Assembly (NCBI GenBank): GCA_015680685.1
Contig: MNCI01030582.1
Coordinates: forward strand, 200,326-264,325
Length of the DNA stretch: 64,000 nucleotides
Direction: 5' to 3'
Origin: Gnetum montanum
Taxonomy: Eukaryota; Streptophyta; Gnetopsida; Gnetales; Gnetaceae
Made by a program: the position numbers and the translations under genes. Of this stretch, positions 12,641 through 23,500 are shown in pieces (position 1 is the stretch's first letter; every line of letters starts with the position of its first letter). The notes beneath the pieces were generated by a model. The model saw only the letters and a list, made by a program, of their open reading frames with translations, was not told the DNA's origin and did no database searches.

Positions 12641-13950
12641 TTCTATTCCAATCACATAGAACACTAAGGATACCTTTGTAGTGATTTTTCATATAGCTTC
12701 TACCAGGGAGTGATATGATGATATTAAATTTTATCTTATGCATTATGAATCCTCACAAGGCCTGATTACTTCTCAAAAGGATGTTGTATGTAAATGCTCA
12801 AAGTAGTATGTTATTGTAGGTGATAACACATTATGTCAACGATCCTACAATGGCATATTACTAAAGTACTTGAGTAAAATTGAAGTTAGAACAATCCTAG
12901 AGGAGGTTCACGAAGGCATTTGTGAAGGACATATAAGACCTAAAGCTATGGTTGCTAAGATTAGAATGTTAGGCTACTATTGGAGCCATATGAAAAGTGA
13001 TTGCATGCAGAAGATTAAGTGATGTGACATGTGCAAAAGGCATAGTAACCTGATACATGTATCACCGACTAAGTTGCATGCTACTTAGATCACTTAGCCA
13101 CTTCAATGATGGGGTTGGATATCATTAGACCTATAAGGCCTAAGTATTTCATAGGGCATAGCTTCATCATCAACACAATCAAATACTTTACCAAGTGGGT
13201 TGAAGCTATTCTCCTAAGGAAGACTACATTTGACTAAGTTTTCAAATTTATTTTGGATAACATTATAGCCCTTTTTGACATAACAATGATCATAGTTATA
13301 GACAATGGATCACAATTTAGTAGCCATAAAATGAAATATTTCTATCACAACCTAGGTCTTAAGCATTCTTTCTCATCAACTTATTACCCTTAAGAAAATG
13401 AATAGGTAGAAGTAAGCAACAAGGCCATCATCAAGTTTCTCAAGAAGATGCTCAACAACAACAAGTGCAAATGGCATGAGCAGCTTGTTCATAAACTATG
13501 GGCCTATAGAAGAACCTATCACATGACAATTGGTGCAACCCCTTATAGCCTAGTCTATGGTTCGAAAGCTATTTTACCTCTTAAATTATAGTTTCCATCA
13601 CTCCAAGTAGCTTTGACTAACTTCATCAACAATGAGTAGAATAAGAAGTTGTGGATAGTGATCCTAGGCTTAGTGGAAGAGTAGGATATGTAGGTGCTTG
13701 CTCAGATTGAACATTATTAAGAAAGGTAGAAATAACAACACCACCATAACTTGATGAAGTGTAAGATAAAGGAGTATAAGTTGGTTCTCAAAGCCATCTT
13801 CGAGCATGCAAGTAAATTCTTAGATAATTGGAAAGGGTCCTTCCTTGTCACTAGAGCCTATAGGAATGGAGCATTCAGAATAAATAATATGGATGGAACT
13901 GTGTTGGCCAATCCAGTCAATCATTCCTATCTAAAGTCATATTACATGTA
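12640..13950 (+). pseudogene. E1: integrase (decayed)
   Basis: The N-terminal zinc-binding H-H-C-C module is visible (HEGICEGHIRP, then GYYWSHMKSDC, then CDMCKRHSN, about 12905-13050). The catalytic core has GLDIIRP (first Asp), IDNGSQFS (second Asp, near 13300) and VEVSNK (Glu, near 13410), so the DDE residues themselves survive. The core is split over frames by indels and several stops. The C-terminal GPY/F-like part is clear at 13800-13940 (KFLDNWKGSFLVTRAY then GAF, DG and LANPVNHSYLK). Integrase joins the cDNA to host DNA. The order RT - RNase H - integrase is that of Ty3/gypsy. Confidence 0.88.
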
Positions 13951-13979
13951 GCCAATAACCATCAATAAGAGAGCCTACT

Positions 13980-14160
13980 CAACCATGGCTTGCCAGGGCC
14001 TAAAATTGGTGACATGGCCTATCAGGGCCTAAAACTAGTGGCATAACTTATCGAAGCCTTAAACTAGCACCATGATCTACTATGATCTTAAACTAGCACC
14101 ATGGCCTACCAAGGCCTTAAACTACTACCATGGCCCACCATGGCATTAAATTGGCAACAT
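13980..14160 (+). repeat. E1 TAAACT repeat block C
   Basis: Five to six units of the type CATGGCCTACCAAGGCCTTA then AACTAGCACC follow the integrase stop directly. This matches block C of E3 (49905-50425). Confidence 0.85.
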
Positions 14161-14179
14161 TGGTAACTTGAGTAGGTTG

Positions 14180-14520
14180 GTTTTATTATTATTTCATGTG
14201 CTTGTATGCATTGTAATGTTATAACATGCTTTGTTTGCTTGGTTTTCTTTTTCTCTTGGAGTTGTATTTGCAAAATGAAGCTTGAAGTCATCATAAGGAT
14301 GCAACTCATCATGGTAGCAAGTCACTATCTGACCTTTATGTTCATGATTCAGTGAGTTTGTCTTACTATGAAGAGTGCTTGTATTATTACCCACCATCTA
14401 GCACCACTTCTTGAGCCCAACTCCATAACCTTATCATGACCTTCCATGCATTGGAGAGTGATGTTGACCAATTTTTAACATTCACGCACTATAGTTGTAT
14501 CTTCATCATGCTCCATATTC
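14180..14520 (+). other. E1: 3' region with remnant of a candidate small exon
   Basis: GGTTTTCTTTTTCTCTTGGAG followed by TTGTATTTGCAAAATGAAGC (about 14240-14285) aligns with the E3 segment TTTTCTTGTTCTTTCAG then AGTTGTGTTTGCAGGATGAC (50608-50643). In E3 it looks like a splice acceptor plus a short exon. In E1 the AG is kept as GAG, but the downstream donor is eroded. No longer reading frame is recognised. Confidence 0.45.
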
Positions 14521-14810
14521 AAGTCTACTTGAATGTAACATAATTCATTGAGTGGGAAAGCACTAAGTCCATTAGACATAATACATATTGTTTGGTGGGA
14601 AAACCATTAAGTCCATCAAGCGTAACACACCTCACTTCGATGGGAAAATGAAGTCCATTAGAATGTAACATAGCTCATTAAGTGGAAAGCAATAAGTCCA
14701 CCAGGTGTAACAGATCTTGTTTGGTGGAAAAACTATTAAGTCCATTAAGCATAATGCATCTCATTCGATGGGATAACCCTCAAGTTCATTGAGTGTAACA
14801 CAACTTACTT
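14521..14810 (+). repeat. E1: tandem repeat of about 43 bp
   Basis: Seven units carry the phrase AAGTCCATTA plus a GTAACAC-like end, at about 14521, 14564, 14609, 14651, 14693, 14739 and 14781. Each also contains a variant of GGTGGGAAAACCATT. A weaker relative, reverse complemented, is seen in E2 around 28550-28700. It lies between integrase and the polypurine tract. Confidence 0.75.
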
Positions 14811-14829
14811 AATGGGAAAACCATGTCAA

Positions 14830-15248
14830 ACTAGCCTTGGCAATGAAATTCAATGAAGGTTTTACCCCATAAAAAAAGGGAGGGGGAAGTAAATTACCAA
14901 GAAGTCAAATGGCCAATGAAGCCTCAAAGCCTGATGGCCAAAGTAACCTTGGATCAAAGTGATTGGGTCCTCAAATGCATTTGCTAAGTGACCAACACTT
15001 CAAAACATGTTCATATCATGTTGTAGCCATGATGTCAACACTTGGAATGCATTGTTAGTCCTCATAGCCATTTCTTTATGACCTTACTATGATCATCTCA
15101 TTATAGCCTTATGCCATCATCATAAGTACTCTTCAACATGATTTGACATGATTGGATCAAGCATGGAGAGGGAACATTGGTGGTGGACCTATAATTGTGT
15201 TTTGTATTATTTGTTAGTACTTCTTGGGTCAATCCTCTAGACACCAAC
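14830..15248 (+). other. E1: 3' untranslated stretch, nothing recognised
   Basis: No reading frame with known motifs. The last 40 bases before the polypurine tract (CTTCTTGGGTCAATCC and ACACCAACAAAGAGGGG) match E3 at 51430-51469. Confidence 0.5.
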
Positions 15249-15261
15249 AAAGAGGGGCCAT
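15249..15261 (+). promoter_or_regulatory. E1 polypurine tract
   Basis: AAAGAGGGG followed by CCAT and the LTR start TGAAACACC. The same tract precedes the 3' LTRs of E3 (51461-51469) and E2 (minus strand, 28037-28045). It primes plus-strand cDNA synthesis. Confidence 0.88.
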
Positions 15262-15532
15262 TGAAACACCACAAAAATTTGCATGTTATAACCAATTTTC
15301 ATCATGTAGCCTTCAACCCATGAAACCTAAGGTAAAACTTCATTATAGATGTGAAGATTGTAACTCATAGGAGGGAAATCTCGCATACTTCATACTTTTG
15401 GGGTTGACACATACATCATAAGTGGTCAAAGCCTTATTTCCTAGGTGAAAAAAGTTACCTAGTGTTTATATTTGGGCTTGGGGGGAGGGGTCAAAAATGC
15501 CTTTTGGGATTCCAAAAATGGTAATTTGATGG
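15262..15532 (+). repeat. E1 3' LTR, first 271 bp
   Basis: It begins TGAAACACCACAAAAATTT, the family LTR start. After 271 bp it is interrupted by the minus-strand LTR at 15533. The expected continuation is not identified beyond the gap, because the sequence after 17237 belongs to E5. Confidence 0.8.
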
Positions 15533-17199
15533 TGTACCGCCTGAAATCGTCGGTCTCCGGCTGGAAGGAAACAGAGACCGCAGGATCGCAGGACGCACAC
15601 AGAAGACCCTACCTTTGCCTGAGGGTGAGCTGGAATGCACGAAGATAGAGTACCTTGGGTGGTCCGCACGCGGATCAGACAAGGATTTACCCGCACGTAT
15701 GCCGAAGTGCTATACGCTGGGTTATGCGTAAACGGCATAAACGGGCATAAACGAGAGTGTAAACAGTGTAACAGATGTGAACAGGGCGTAAATATGAATA
15801 AGCATAAATAGAAACAACGTGCAAGAAATTAGCGTAAACTGTAAACAATGGTATTACAGGGTCAAAGTACAGTGCACCGGTCTAACGCAGTTGTGATGGA
15901 ACACAAGGCAGACGAAAAGCCCCGGTGGGTGCAGGGATGACTTGGCTGGTTCGTACTGTAGGCAGAGTGTAGAGATTGTGTGCCTAGCATATAGGACTAT
16001 CCAACATACAATGGTTTTTAGCTCTGGTGCGCAGCGTAAATGTCTCTGGTATGCTCTGGGATGTTTGCCAACCGACCCGATTTAGTGGAAAAGTGGGGTT
16101 TTTATACAGGGTTTTGATGGCGGACTCAGGTTGGAAGACACGTGGTGCGTTGACCGGGTGTAAGATATGTTACAAATGGATAACGTATAGCATGCCAGCT
16201 TATAGGGTGCCAGCGTAGGCATATAGCATGCCAGCGTAAGCGTATAGCATGCCAGTGTAAGCCAAAATTGACCCAGCTTATACACATGAAAATGCTTCAT
16301 TTTAAAGTCAAAAATTGATTTTTGTATGCCCAAGAGCTACTAGAGACCTTGGGGAAGGTCCTAGGGGGTCTCGACACTTAGTTTTGGCATGTTCTAACTC
16401 ATTTCTGGGGCCCGAAAGTCTCTCTAGCGTATACGCTGGGCGTAAAGGAATGAAAGACCATCATTTGGAGCCCAAAATTCAATTTTCAAGTGCTTGAGAC
16501 CTATTGGGGACCCTGGTGAAGGTCCTGGGGGTCCAGATGCTCAATTCTAGCATGTTTTGACACATTTTTGGGGCCCGAAAGTCTCTCTAGCGTATACGCT
16601 GGGCGTAAAGGAATGAAAGACCATCATTTGGAGCCCGAAATTTGATTTTCAAGTGCCCGAGACCTGTTGGAGACCCTGGGGAAGGTCTTGGGGGGGTCCA
16701 GACACTCAGTTCTGGTATGTTTTGACTCATTTCTGGGGCCCAAAAGTCTCTCTACGCTGGCTGCTCCCTGGGCGTATATGCTGGGCGTACAGGAATGAAA
16801 AACCATCATTTGGAGCCCAAAATTCGATTTTCAAGTGCTTGAGACCTACTGGGGACCCTAGGGAAGGTCCTAGGGGGTCTAGACACTCCACTTTAGGATG
16901 TTTTGATGAGTTTTTGAGCCTCGAAAGTTGCTGTACGCTGGGCCTTACGTTGGGCATGTGTAGGCCAGCGTACAGGATGCATACTTAGTGAAAACCAAGT
17001 ATTTTGAGCTCAAGATTTGCCAAGTTTGATGCCAGATGTCATTGTAGTCTTTTGTGGATCCCAAGGAACTTTTAATTACTTTCTTTAACTTCATTTGATG
17101 CTATTCTTACGGCTTTCAAGCTTGGTCATGCTGAGGACCAACATGACTTAGCTTAATTTCTGTCTACAAGTGTTAGCCAAAATTTTTTGTGGTGTTTCA
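15533..17199 (-). repeat. Minus-strand LTR of the E3 type (solo LTR or element edge)
   Basis: The left end TGTACCGCCTGAAATCG is the reverse complement of an LTR 3' end, and the right end TTTTTTGTGGTGTTTCA is the reverse complement of the LTR start. Internal order matches the E3 LTR: a CTAAGTCATG...CTCAGCATGACC segment near 17130, CGTATACGC words, a minus-strand TATAAAAA (16099-16106) and the terminal segment. No PBS lies to the left. The right edge touches the assembly gap, so a solo LTR cannot be told from a 3' LTR with its element collapsed. Five bases before the left end are GATGG; the matching duplication would be inside the gap. Confidence 0.88.
16300..16960. repeat. Tandem repeat of about 165 bp inside the minus-strand LTR
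   Basis: CCCGAAAGTCTCTCTAGCG or a variant starts at about 16411, 16574, 16739 and, degenerate, 16919. Each unit contains a GTATACGCTGGGCGTA word, CCATCATTTGGAGCCC and GAAGGTCCTGGGGG. Spacing is 163, 165 and 180 bp; the last unit is longer by a GCTCCCTGGGCGTATATG insertion. Confidence 0.88.
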
Positions 17200-17237
17200 N
17201 NNNNNNNNNNNNNNNNNNNNNNNNNNNNNNNNNNNNN
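17200..17237. other. Assembly gap of 38 N
   Basis: The N run begins at the base after the LTR terminus and separates the LTR from unrelated E5 sequence. Repeat-induced mis-joining here is possible. Confidence 0.99.
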
Positions 17238-17249
17238 GGGGGTAATACA

Positions 17250-19150
17250 ATTTTCTATGCTAGAAACACTTGCAAGAGGAAAATCTCATGTACCCCTAGT
17301 GCTGAGGACTAGGAAAAGACATAATTCCTAGTGTGCAGAGGCAGATCTCAATGTGGAGGAATGGGGAAAGACATAATGCCTAGCATGGAGGAGTTTTTTC
17401 TTCTTTCCTAGCATGGAAACCCTCATCTTTAGCATGGAGGCCTCTCATCCTAGTGTTGAAACTCCTCTCCCCTGATGTGAAAGATACATGAATAAGATTT
17501 TTACACTTTAATGGCTTGAATATTGAACAACCACTTCAATAAGGATGGTAGATGATCTACCTCCAGCATAGAAGGTGTTCCCTCATTAATATTTATAGTA
17601 AATGTAATGGCCATGGGGGGATTACACTTACTATATATGGTAATCCCCCCCCAAATCTAGACACCTATCTCACCTATACGTGATAGAAATTTGTAGCTAA
17701 TTTGCAGCAAAACTCATGTTAAAAAACCTATAAAATCAAAATCCAAACACCATTTACAATTCTAGACTTTTTTGTAATTTTATACCATTCACATTTGTTT
17801 CAAAATTTTCACAATTCAATACCCTTAGCATTTGGCATTTGAGAACCTTTGCTTCCTTAGCAGAAATGTAGCTTCTTGGATCCTTCCAACGTGGAACCCC
17901 TACAACCTAGTTATAACCTTTGTCATCCCTTGAGACTTGTGGATTTTTGGTGTCAAAGTTTCATTTCTAGGATTCCCAACCCCCAGCATGGAGAAATCTG
18001 GTAGTCAAATATCTTACTTTTCTCACCTTCCTGTAGTCACCAAGTTTTAGATCTATATTTTGCAATAGATGAGGTTCAAAAGCATTAGGTTTGGCTTAGT
18101 ATCCAGCTCCTAGAGCATATCACATCAGCTTTAATGGGCTTTGAACTCTTGTTCCAATGAACCTTTCTTTACTTTCTCACAGGCATTTCTTGTACACATT
18201 TTTGAAACTCATTCTTTATTATTTTAATAAAATTTTAAAGTTTCATTTTGTGTGCAATATGTATTTACTTTCTATTTCTACAGATCTGTAATTTTTTGCA
18301 TTTTATTTTCTCAACTCATTATTTTGCATTTCGTAATTCCCTGAGTGATTTGCCAACCTGTCTAGGGTAACTCAAATCTCATTTTTTCAGAGGCCTTGTA
18401 GATTCATGATTAAGGTAGATCCATCAATTTTTTAGAAATTAATTTTTTTGTTGCAATAACTAAGGTTTTAGATTCAAAAATCAAGTTATTTGAGGTTAGA
18501 TCTAGGCTATTAGAGGTTGACAAGGGATACTAAGGTTAAAATTGCACTTTGGATGGTTAATTTTGAGGTTTTAAGGTCACACCCCATCCATCCATGATAA
18601 AGCCATTCTAGGCAGTGTTAAGAGAGCCCCCCCTAAGCATGGCTCCACCAGATCTAAACATTTTAAGCACTAATGATTGGGTTTGACAAGGTTTCAGAGC
18701 TGTTAGGGGTGACTAGAGGGATTTAAGGCTATGTGGGCCTACCTTAGGGTCAAATAAGGGCTTGGTGGACATTGAAGAATGGAAATGGAAGATATAGCCC
18801 TTTAGGAAATGTTGGGCTAGTGTGGCTAAGGACTTGCTTAGTGTCATTTCCTGAAGTGGAAAGTTTCATTAAGATCTTACCATTTGTCAGGGTCTAGGGT
18901 TTGGTAGGGTTAGTGGTAGCTACTAGAAATGGTAAGGGGGTAACGTTACATAGTTAAGAGGGATGAAGAAGGTAAGGACCCACATTGGCTAGCATGGGTG
19001 AGGAGGGGATAAGGTTGTAACATGATTATGTGAGTTTCAAGGGGTTAAAACCTTAGTGTAAAAAAGGTTCCAAGTTTGAAATCCACCATACTAGGGAGCC
19101 GTTTGGTGGGGCCCATCATAAAATTCAAATGTTTGAATCTTGATGATAAC
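17250..19150. repeat. E5: region with CTAGCATGG words upstream of the antisense gene
   Basis: Repeated phrases such as CCTAGCATGGAGGAG and TAGCATGGAAACC occur without a usable reading frame. This corresponds to 6100-10140 in E1 and is where a promoter for the antisense gene is expected; I could not place a TATA box confidently. Confidence 0.55.
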
Positions 19151-19298
19151 TCCCACCTTTCCTAGCATTGGATATAATTTCCTCCTTCTTCACTTCAAGT
19201 GCATCATGAGTTTCAATGTCTAGAATTGGCAACAGAGGTAAGCAAGAGGATGCCTAGGCTTTAATTCAAGTTTTAATGTTTGATTTTGTCAAAAATTA

Positions 19299-22200
19299 AT
19301 GACAACACTCATTCTCTTCTATAGCACATTGGATTTGAGCTCTAGTAGAGATCTTACCTTTGAAACCTTTCATCCTTCAGCATTGTTGCTTGAAGTTCTC
19401 TTCCTAGGTAGTGTTGCTATGGAGAACCTTCAGATTCCAATTTTTTTTAGCGTTGACATTGATCATCATGAAGAAGAGGGGTAATAGAAGTAAAAACCTA
19501 GTGATTGAAGATGTATATGTGATAGAATAAGGCATCGCACACCTTCCCTTGCTTATTTTCATCCAAGGTTCAACCACCATTATTCCAAGGTAGGCCATTT
19601 TAAACTATTCTTGTTGTGTTCTTAGCTGTATTATTACTTTTTTCAATCTAGTGTCAGAACATTTTTCTAGATCTAGGCTGTTGTGTTTTGTAAAATTTAA
19701 TTTCAAAAAAACCCCACTAGCTATTTTGATGATTCTCATGTGTTTCTAAGGTTATTTGGTTATTTAGGCTTTGTTTAAGGTGATTTTCAAATTAGGTTTT
19801 GCTATTTTGTATGTGTTTTTTACTAGTTTTGGAAAAAAAGCAGGCATACATGTGAATTTTTTATTAAGAAATCAATTATAAATTGTTTAATTTTAAGATT
19901 TTGGATTTCTAATGTTAGTTTTAAGTCTTCTATTTGCTTTGGGTTTTCTTGATTTTGAGTTATAATGAATGAGTTATGAATTTTTTGGCTATGTTGTACA
20001 GTTGTGTTTTACGTCGTTTTCAATTTTTCATAGAAGTTTATGAATTTTTTCTGAAAACCTGACAAGGGTTTTTTATGTTTTAAGGACATGGGTGTGTAGG
20101 AATTAATGTAAGATTTTAAATAGTGATGGAATCACTCTATTTGGGAGTTGGAATAAATTTATGGTGAATTTTCTATGAAGCTCATGTGAAAGGGGGTTTT
20201 TGATAATGACTAGGTTCTTGTCAATTTGGTCATATTTTTTTGTAAAAATGGATGTAAATTTTTAGTTATTTTAGTCATGGATGTAAATTCATGATTTTAG
20301 GGTTCCAATAGTGGTGGAATCATTGAAATTAAAGTTGAAATGATTTTTTAATTATGGTTGCATGAATTAGGGTTTATTTTGGTTGCAATGATTTTACTCC
20401 TTGAAGATGGGTAGAATTGGCATACTTAATGATTTTTATTGCTAATGTCCCATACCATTGGGTATGCCTAGGGATTTTATAAATGTTCTAAAATTGGTTT
20501 CATGGCTATTAAAAGGTTTTGCTATTTTTTGTAATGATTTTTCTATTGCCATTTTCTAGGTTCTTGGTCTTATTGTGCAATTGTGGCTTAAACTAAGGCA
20601 AAGTATCTTGAATGTGTTTTAATTTTTGGTTGATATTGTAATGTTGTTAATATTTAGCTATAATTTTTAGTGGTTTTAAATGATATGATAACATTTATTT
20701 TTGAATTTTTGAAGGAATTTTGGCTAACACCCTAGAGTTTTTTATGGGCACTAATTTCACCCCTAACTAGGAAACTTAGCAAAATTTTCCAAGACATTCT
20801 AAGTGTTGTGAAGTTGTTGTTGCTTTGTGCTAGATTTTGTAACTATGGTTCTAATAGGTGTGTATTTTTTTCCATGCAAGACCTTTTTAAGGCCCATCCT
20901 AATAGTGGTGGAGTTGGTGGGCATCCTATGCTGCATCAACTCTTCCAAGGCCATATCCCTCTCCTGGATTTGGTTCTTAAGTGGGGCTCACTATGGTTCT
21001 TGCTGGGGGCAAGGGAATTCCTTGCCTACCTTCTCCAAACTTTTATTGTGATGTTGTGGTCACATTTGGCTGCCAATATAGTAGGCATCATAGTGAAGAC
21101 CTTGCTACCGTAAGTGTCTAACCTGATCATTAGGTTCATAACTAATGATCTAGAAACTCATGCTGTAGAAGAGGTAGTGGACACTAGGGATAACATCAGT
21201 ACATGCTAATTGGTTGATATCTAGAGCATGTTATAGTATTCTTAGTATAATGTTGATAATACTCTAATGGTGGCACATTGAGTCCACATAGTATTCCAAA
21301 ATCCTCTTGGCATAGGGTATCATTTACTAGGGTAAGCATGGTAGTTATAAGTTTTTGATGTTTTTGGCTTATCTTTCCTCTAACTTGTCAATTTTTATAC
21401 ATGTCTTGTAGGTATAGGGTTAGTGGGCAAGGTTTGGTTAGGAATAATCAATCCTTGATGATGGCTTAAATTGCATTAGGTGTATTTACCAAAGGCCCAA
21501 AAATCTGAACCATTGTTGTTGATTAGTTAAAGGTTAACTTTGATAAATACACTGATGTCTTTAACCCTATCTTCAAGAAGTGTGTGGCCACTTAGATAGT
21601 ACACAGCTAGTGGATGGGACCCAAGAACATTAAAGAGAATGATGTTGCCACTAGGACCTTCGCACAAGCCTCACCAAATAAGAAGAAGAAAGGTAAAAAC
21701 ATGGATGGTTTGTTACATTATGTCTAATGTTCTTATGACTACTTAGGTCTTAAGTGTTATATGGTCTTGATTTATGGTTCTAGGTTTTGTTATATCTTGG
21801 TCTTACATAGATGTACCTATGCCTATGTTAAGCTTTTATTGTTACCTTGCAAGACCTTATGTGTTTTCTTAGACCACCTTGTCTATTTTAACATACCTTG
21901 AGAAGAGTCTCATTTTAAAATATGGTGAGACAAATCTAGCACAATGATGGTTAGGGGAGTGGGTGCCTAGGAACATCCAAGAAAACATTTTCCATGTGAG
22001 TTTTCTTGTTGTCTTCATGGCATCCAACCCTTTCATTCCTACCATGGAGATGTTGAACCTAATTGACTCCTTCAACATAGGAGCCAAGTAGTTTAGAACC
22101 ATAATTAAAGGTATGCCAATCACCATACCCATTAGTGAGGCAACCTTCCATGACTTTTTTGGTATTTCCTTTGAAGGGATGAAAGTTACCACCAAAGAAA

Positions 22201-23500
22201 CAAAGTAGGAAGGCCATACCAAGGAGGTTGAGGCATGGTGAGGTGCTAGCCATGGCTATTTTGGATTGGTCATAAATGATTTCTAGGTTCCTAAAGAAAG
22301 GGATTCCTATCCCTTATATAGATCCTATACCTTTCCTAAGTTGCTATCATAAAAGAAGGTGATTGACATTACACAAGCATGGATCTTCATGAAGGTACTA
22401 GCAAAGGATGCTTTGTTCACCTAGGCCACTTATTTGGCTATGGGGGTATGTAAGGAAATCCTTAAGTTTTGTGAGGATCTCTCCATAATATTCCACATGC
22501 ATTGTGCATTTTTCATAGCATATTTGAAGAAATTTGTGTTCATAGTGATGAGGAGGAATGTGTGATGGGTGTGCCAAGACCCATACCAACTCTATAGGCC
22601 TTGGATAAAGCATATTTATCCAATCATGTAGGTCTAGAACCTAGCAAAGGCCATTGGCGAATCGTTGCCTATGATCACTAAGGGGGTTAGTGGTAGGCAA
22701 TGTGCTTTCCTTGAAAACATGAAGGTGGAGCCCTATGTAATGGAGACTAACATTGAGAGGGCCTGAGAGTTTCATGCAAAGGCTAATTAGGTAGCGAAAG
22801 CAAAGCTCAAACAACCAATAGAGGAAGCAACACTAGTAATAGAGAAATCCTCCAAGAAGAAGCATAAGTTGAATCTTGACAAGGCTCATCATGTGGTTAC
22901 AGGCACATTGTTAACTTTGGCTATGGTTTGGTTTTTTCTATGTTTTACACTCTATGGTTATAAGGCTACCAGGATACTTTAGCTAAGTTGTTTTTAATGA
23001 TTATCAGTTTATTTGACTTTGTAGACAAATGGTAGGACATGGTGGCCCAAGCTGCAATGATGGAGGATGAGCAAAGGTGGGTAGAGAAGACTCTATTGTA
23101 GTAGCATGAGACTGAAGGGCTAGCCAACATTAACTTAGATGACTTGGATTCCCTATTTAGTGATTTGCTACTTGGATAGCCACCAGTTATCATCCTAGAG
23201 GAGGAGGAGGCTCTAGGTATGTATACACCTTAGCACTTCTCATTACAACTTGTGGTTTTGGTTTTTTTCTAACTGTTCGATGATTTTTATGCTTGTTCTA
23301 GTTCCTGAGCTACCAATAGAGGCCTCTACTCCTATGTTGAGGATCATAGAATTTAGAAGGATGGGAATGAATAAGCTCCCCAAATCAAAAATTGCAACCA
23401 TAATAACCACACCCAGAACTATGTGGTTCCCCAACTTTAGTACTCCACACTTGGAGGATAGATAGCTTACACACATTTTGACTTTTGTTTCTCTCAAATT
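19299..23500 (+). pseudogene. E5: antisense-type spliced gene, here on the plus strand
   Basis: Exon 1 ends at 19589 in CCAAG|GTAGGCC, a split arginine codon as in E1 and E3. Intron 1 (19590-20880) ends in TTTTTTTCCATGCAAG. The FCP1-like exon starts at 20881 with RPILIVVELVGILCCI, then after a frameshift REFLAYLLQTFIVMLWSHLA, and near 21240 YNVDNTLMVAH with FQNPLGIGYH. A donor GTAAGC follows at about 21332. A charged exon ends in KKKK at a donor near 21692. The retroelement-like part (about 22010-22900) reads NPFIPTMEMLNLIDSFN, FFGISFEG and YQLYRPWIKHI. An acidic stretch lies near 23130-23215. Several stops and one phase error at the exon 1-2 join mark it as dead. Confidence 0.78.

Larger units (their letters stand above)
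840..15532 (+). mobile_element. E1: 5'-truncated Tat-type LTR retrotransposon
   Basis: The order matches E3: protease tail (840-975), repeat block A (about 1259-1430), antisense gene on the minus strand (about 1720-5990), a long repeat-rich stretch, block B (10150-10250), pol (10560-13950), block C (13980-14160), polypurine tract (15249-15257) and the start of the 3' LTR (15262). The LTR is cut at 15532 by another LTR. All reading frames are broken by stops and frameshifts, so this is an old, inactive copy. Membership of the Tat lineage is inferred from the two successive RNase H domains. Confidence 0.85.
17238..23500 (-). mobile_element. E5: internal fragment of a Tat-type element (minus)
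   Basis: Only the middle of the element is left. The antisense gene reads on the plus strand (19299-23500), so the element itself is minus. The stretch to its left (17250-19150) is rich in the E1-type word CTAGCATGG. pol, expected left of the gap, and gag-protease, expected right of 23500, are absent. The E1 and E5 sequences around exon 1 are collinear (E1 5700-6040 reversed against E5 19270-19600). Confidence 0.7.

Noticed and set aside
17238-19298. Continuation of the E1 3' LTR after the inserted LTR
   Set aside because: Collinearity around exon 1 with E1 5700-6040 (reversed) places this stretch upstream of the E5 antisense gene instead.
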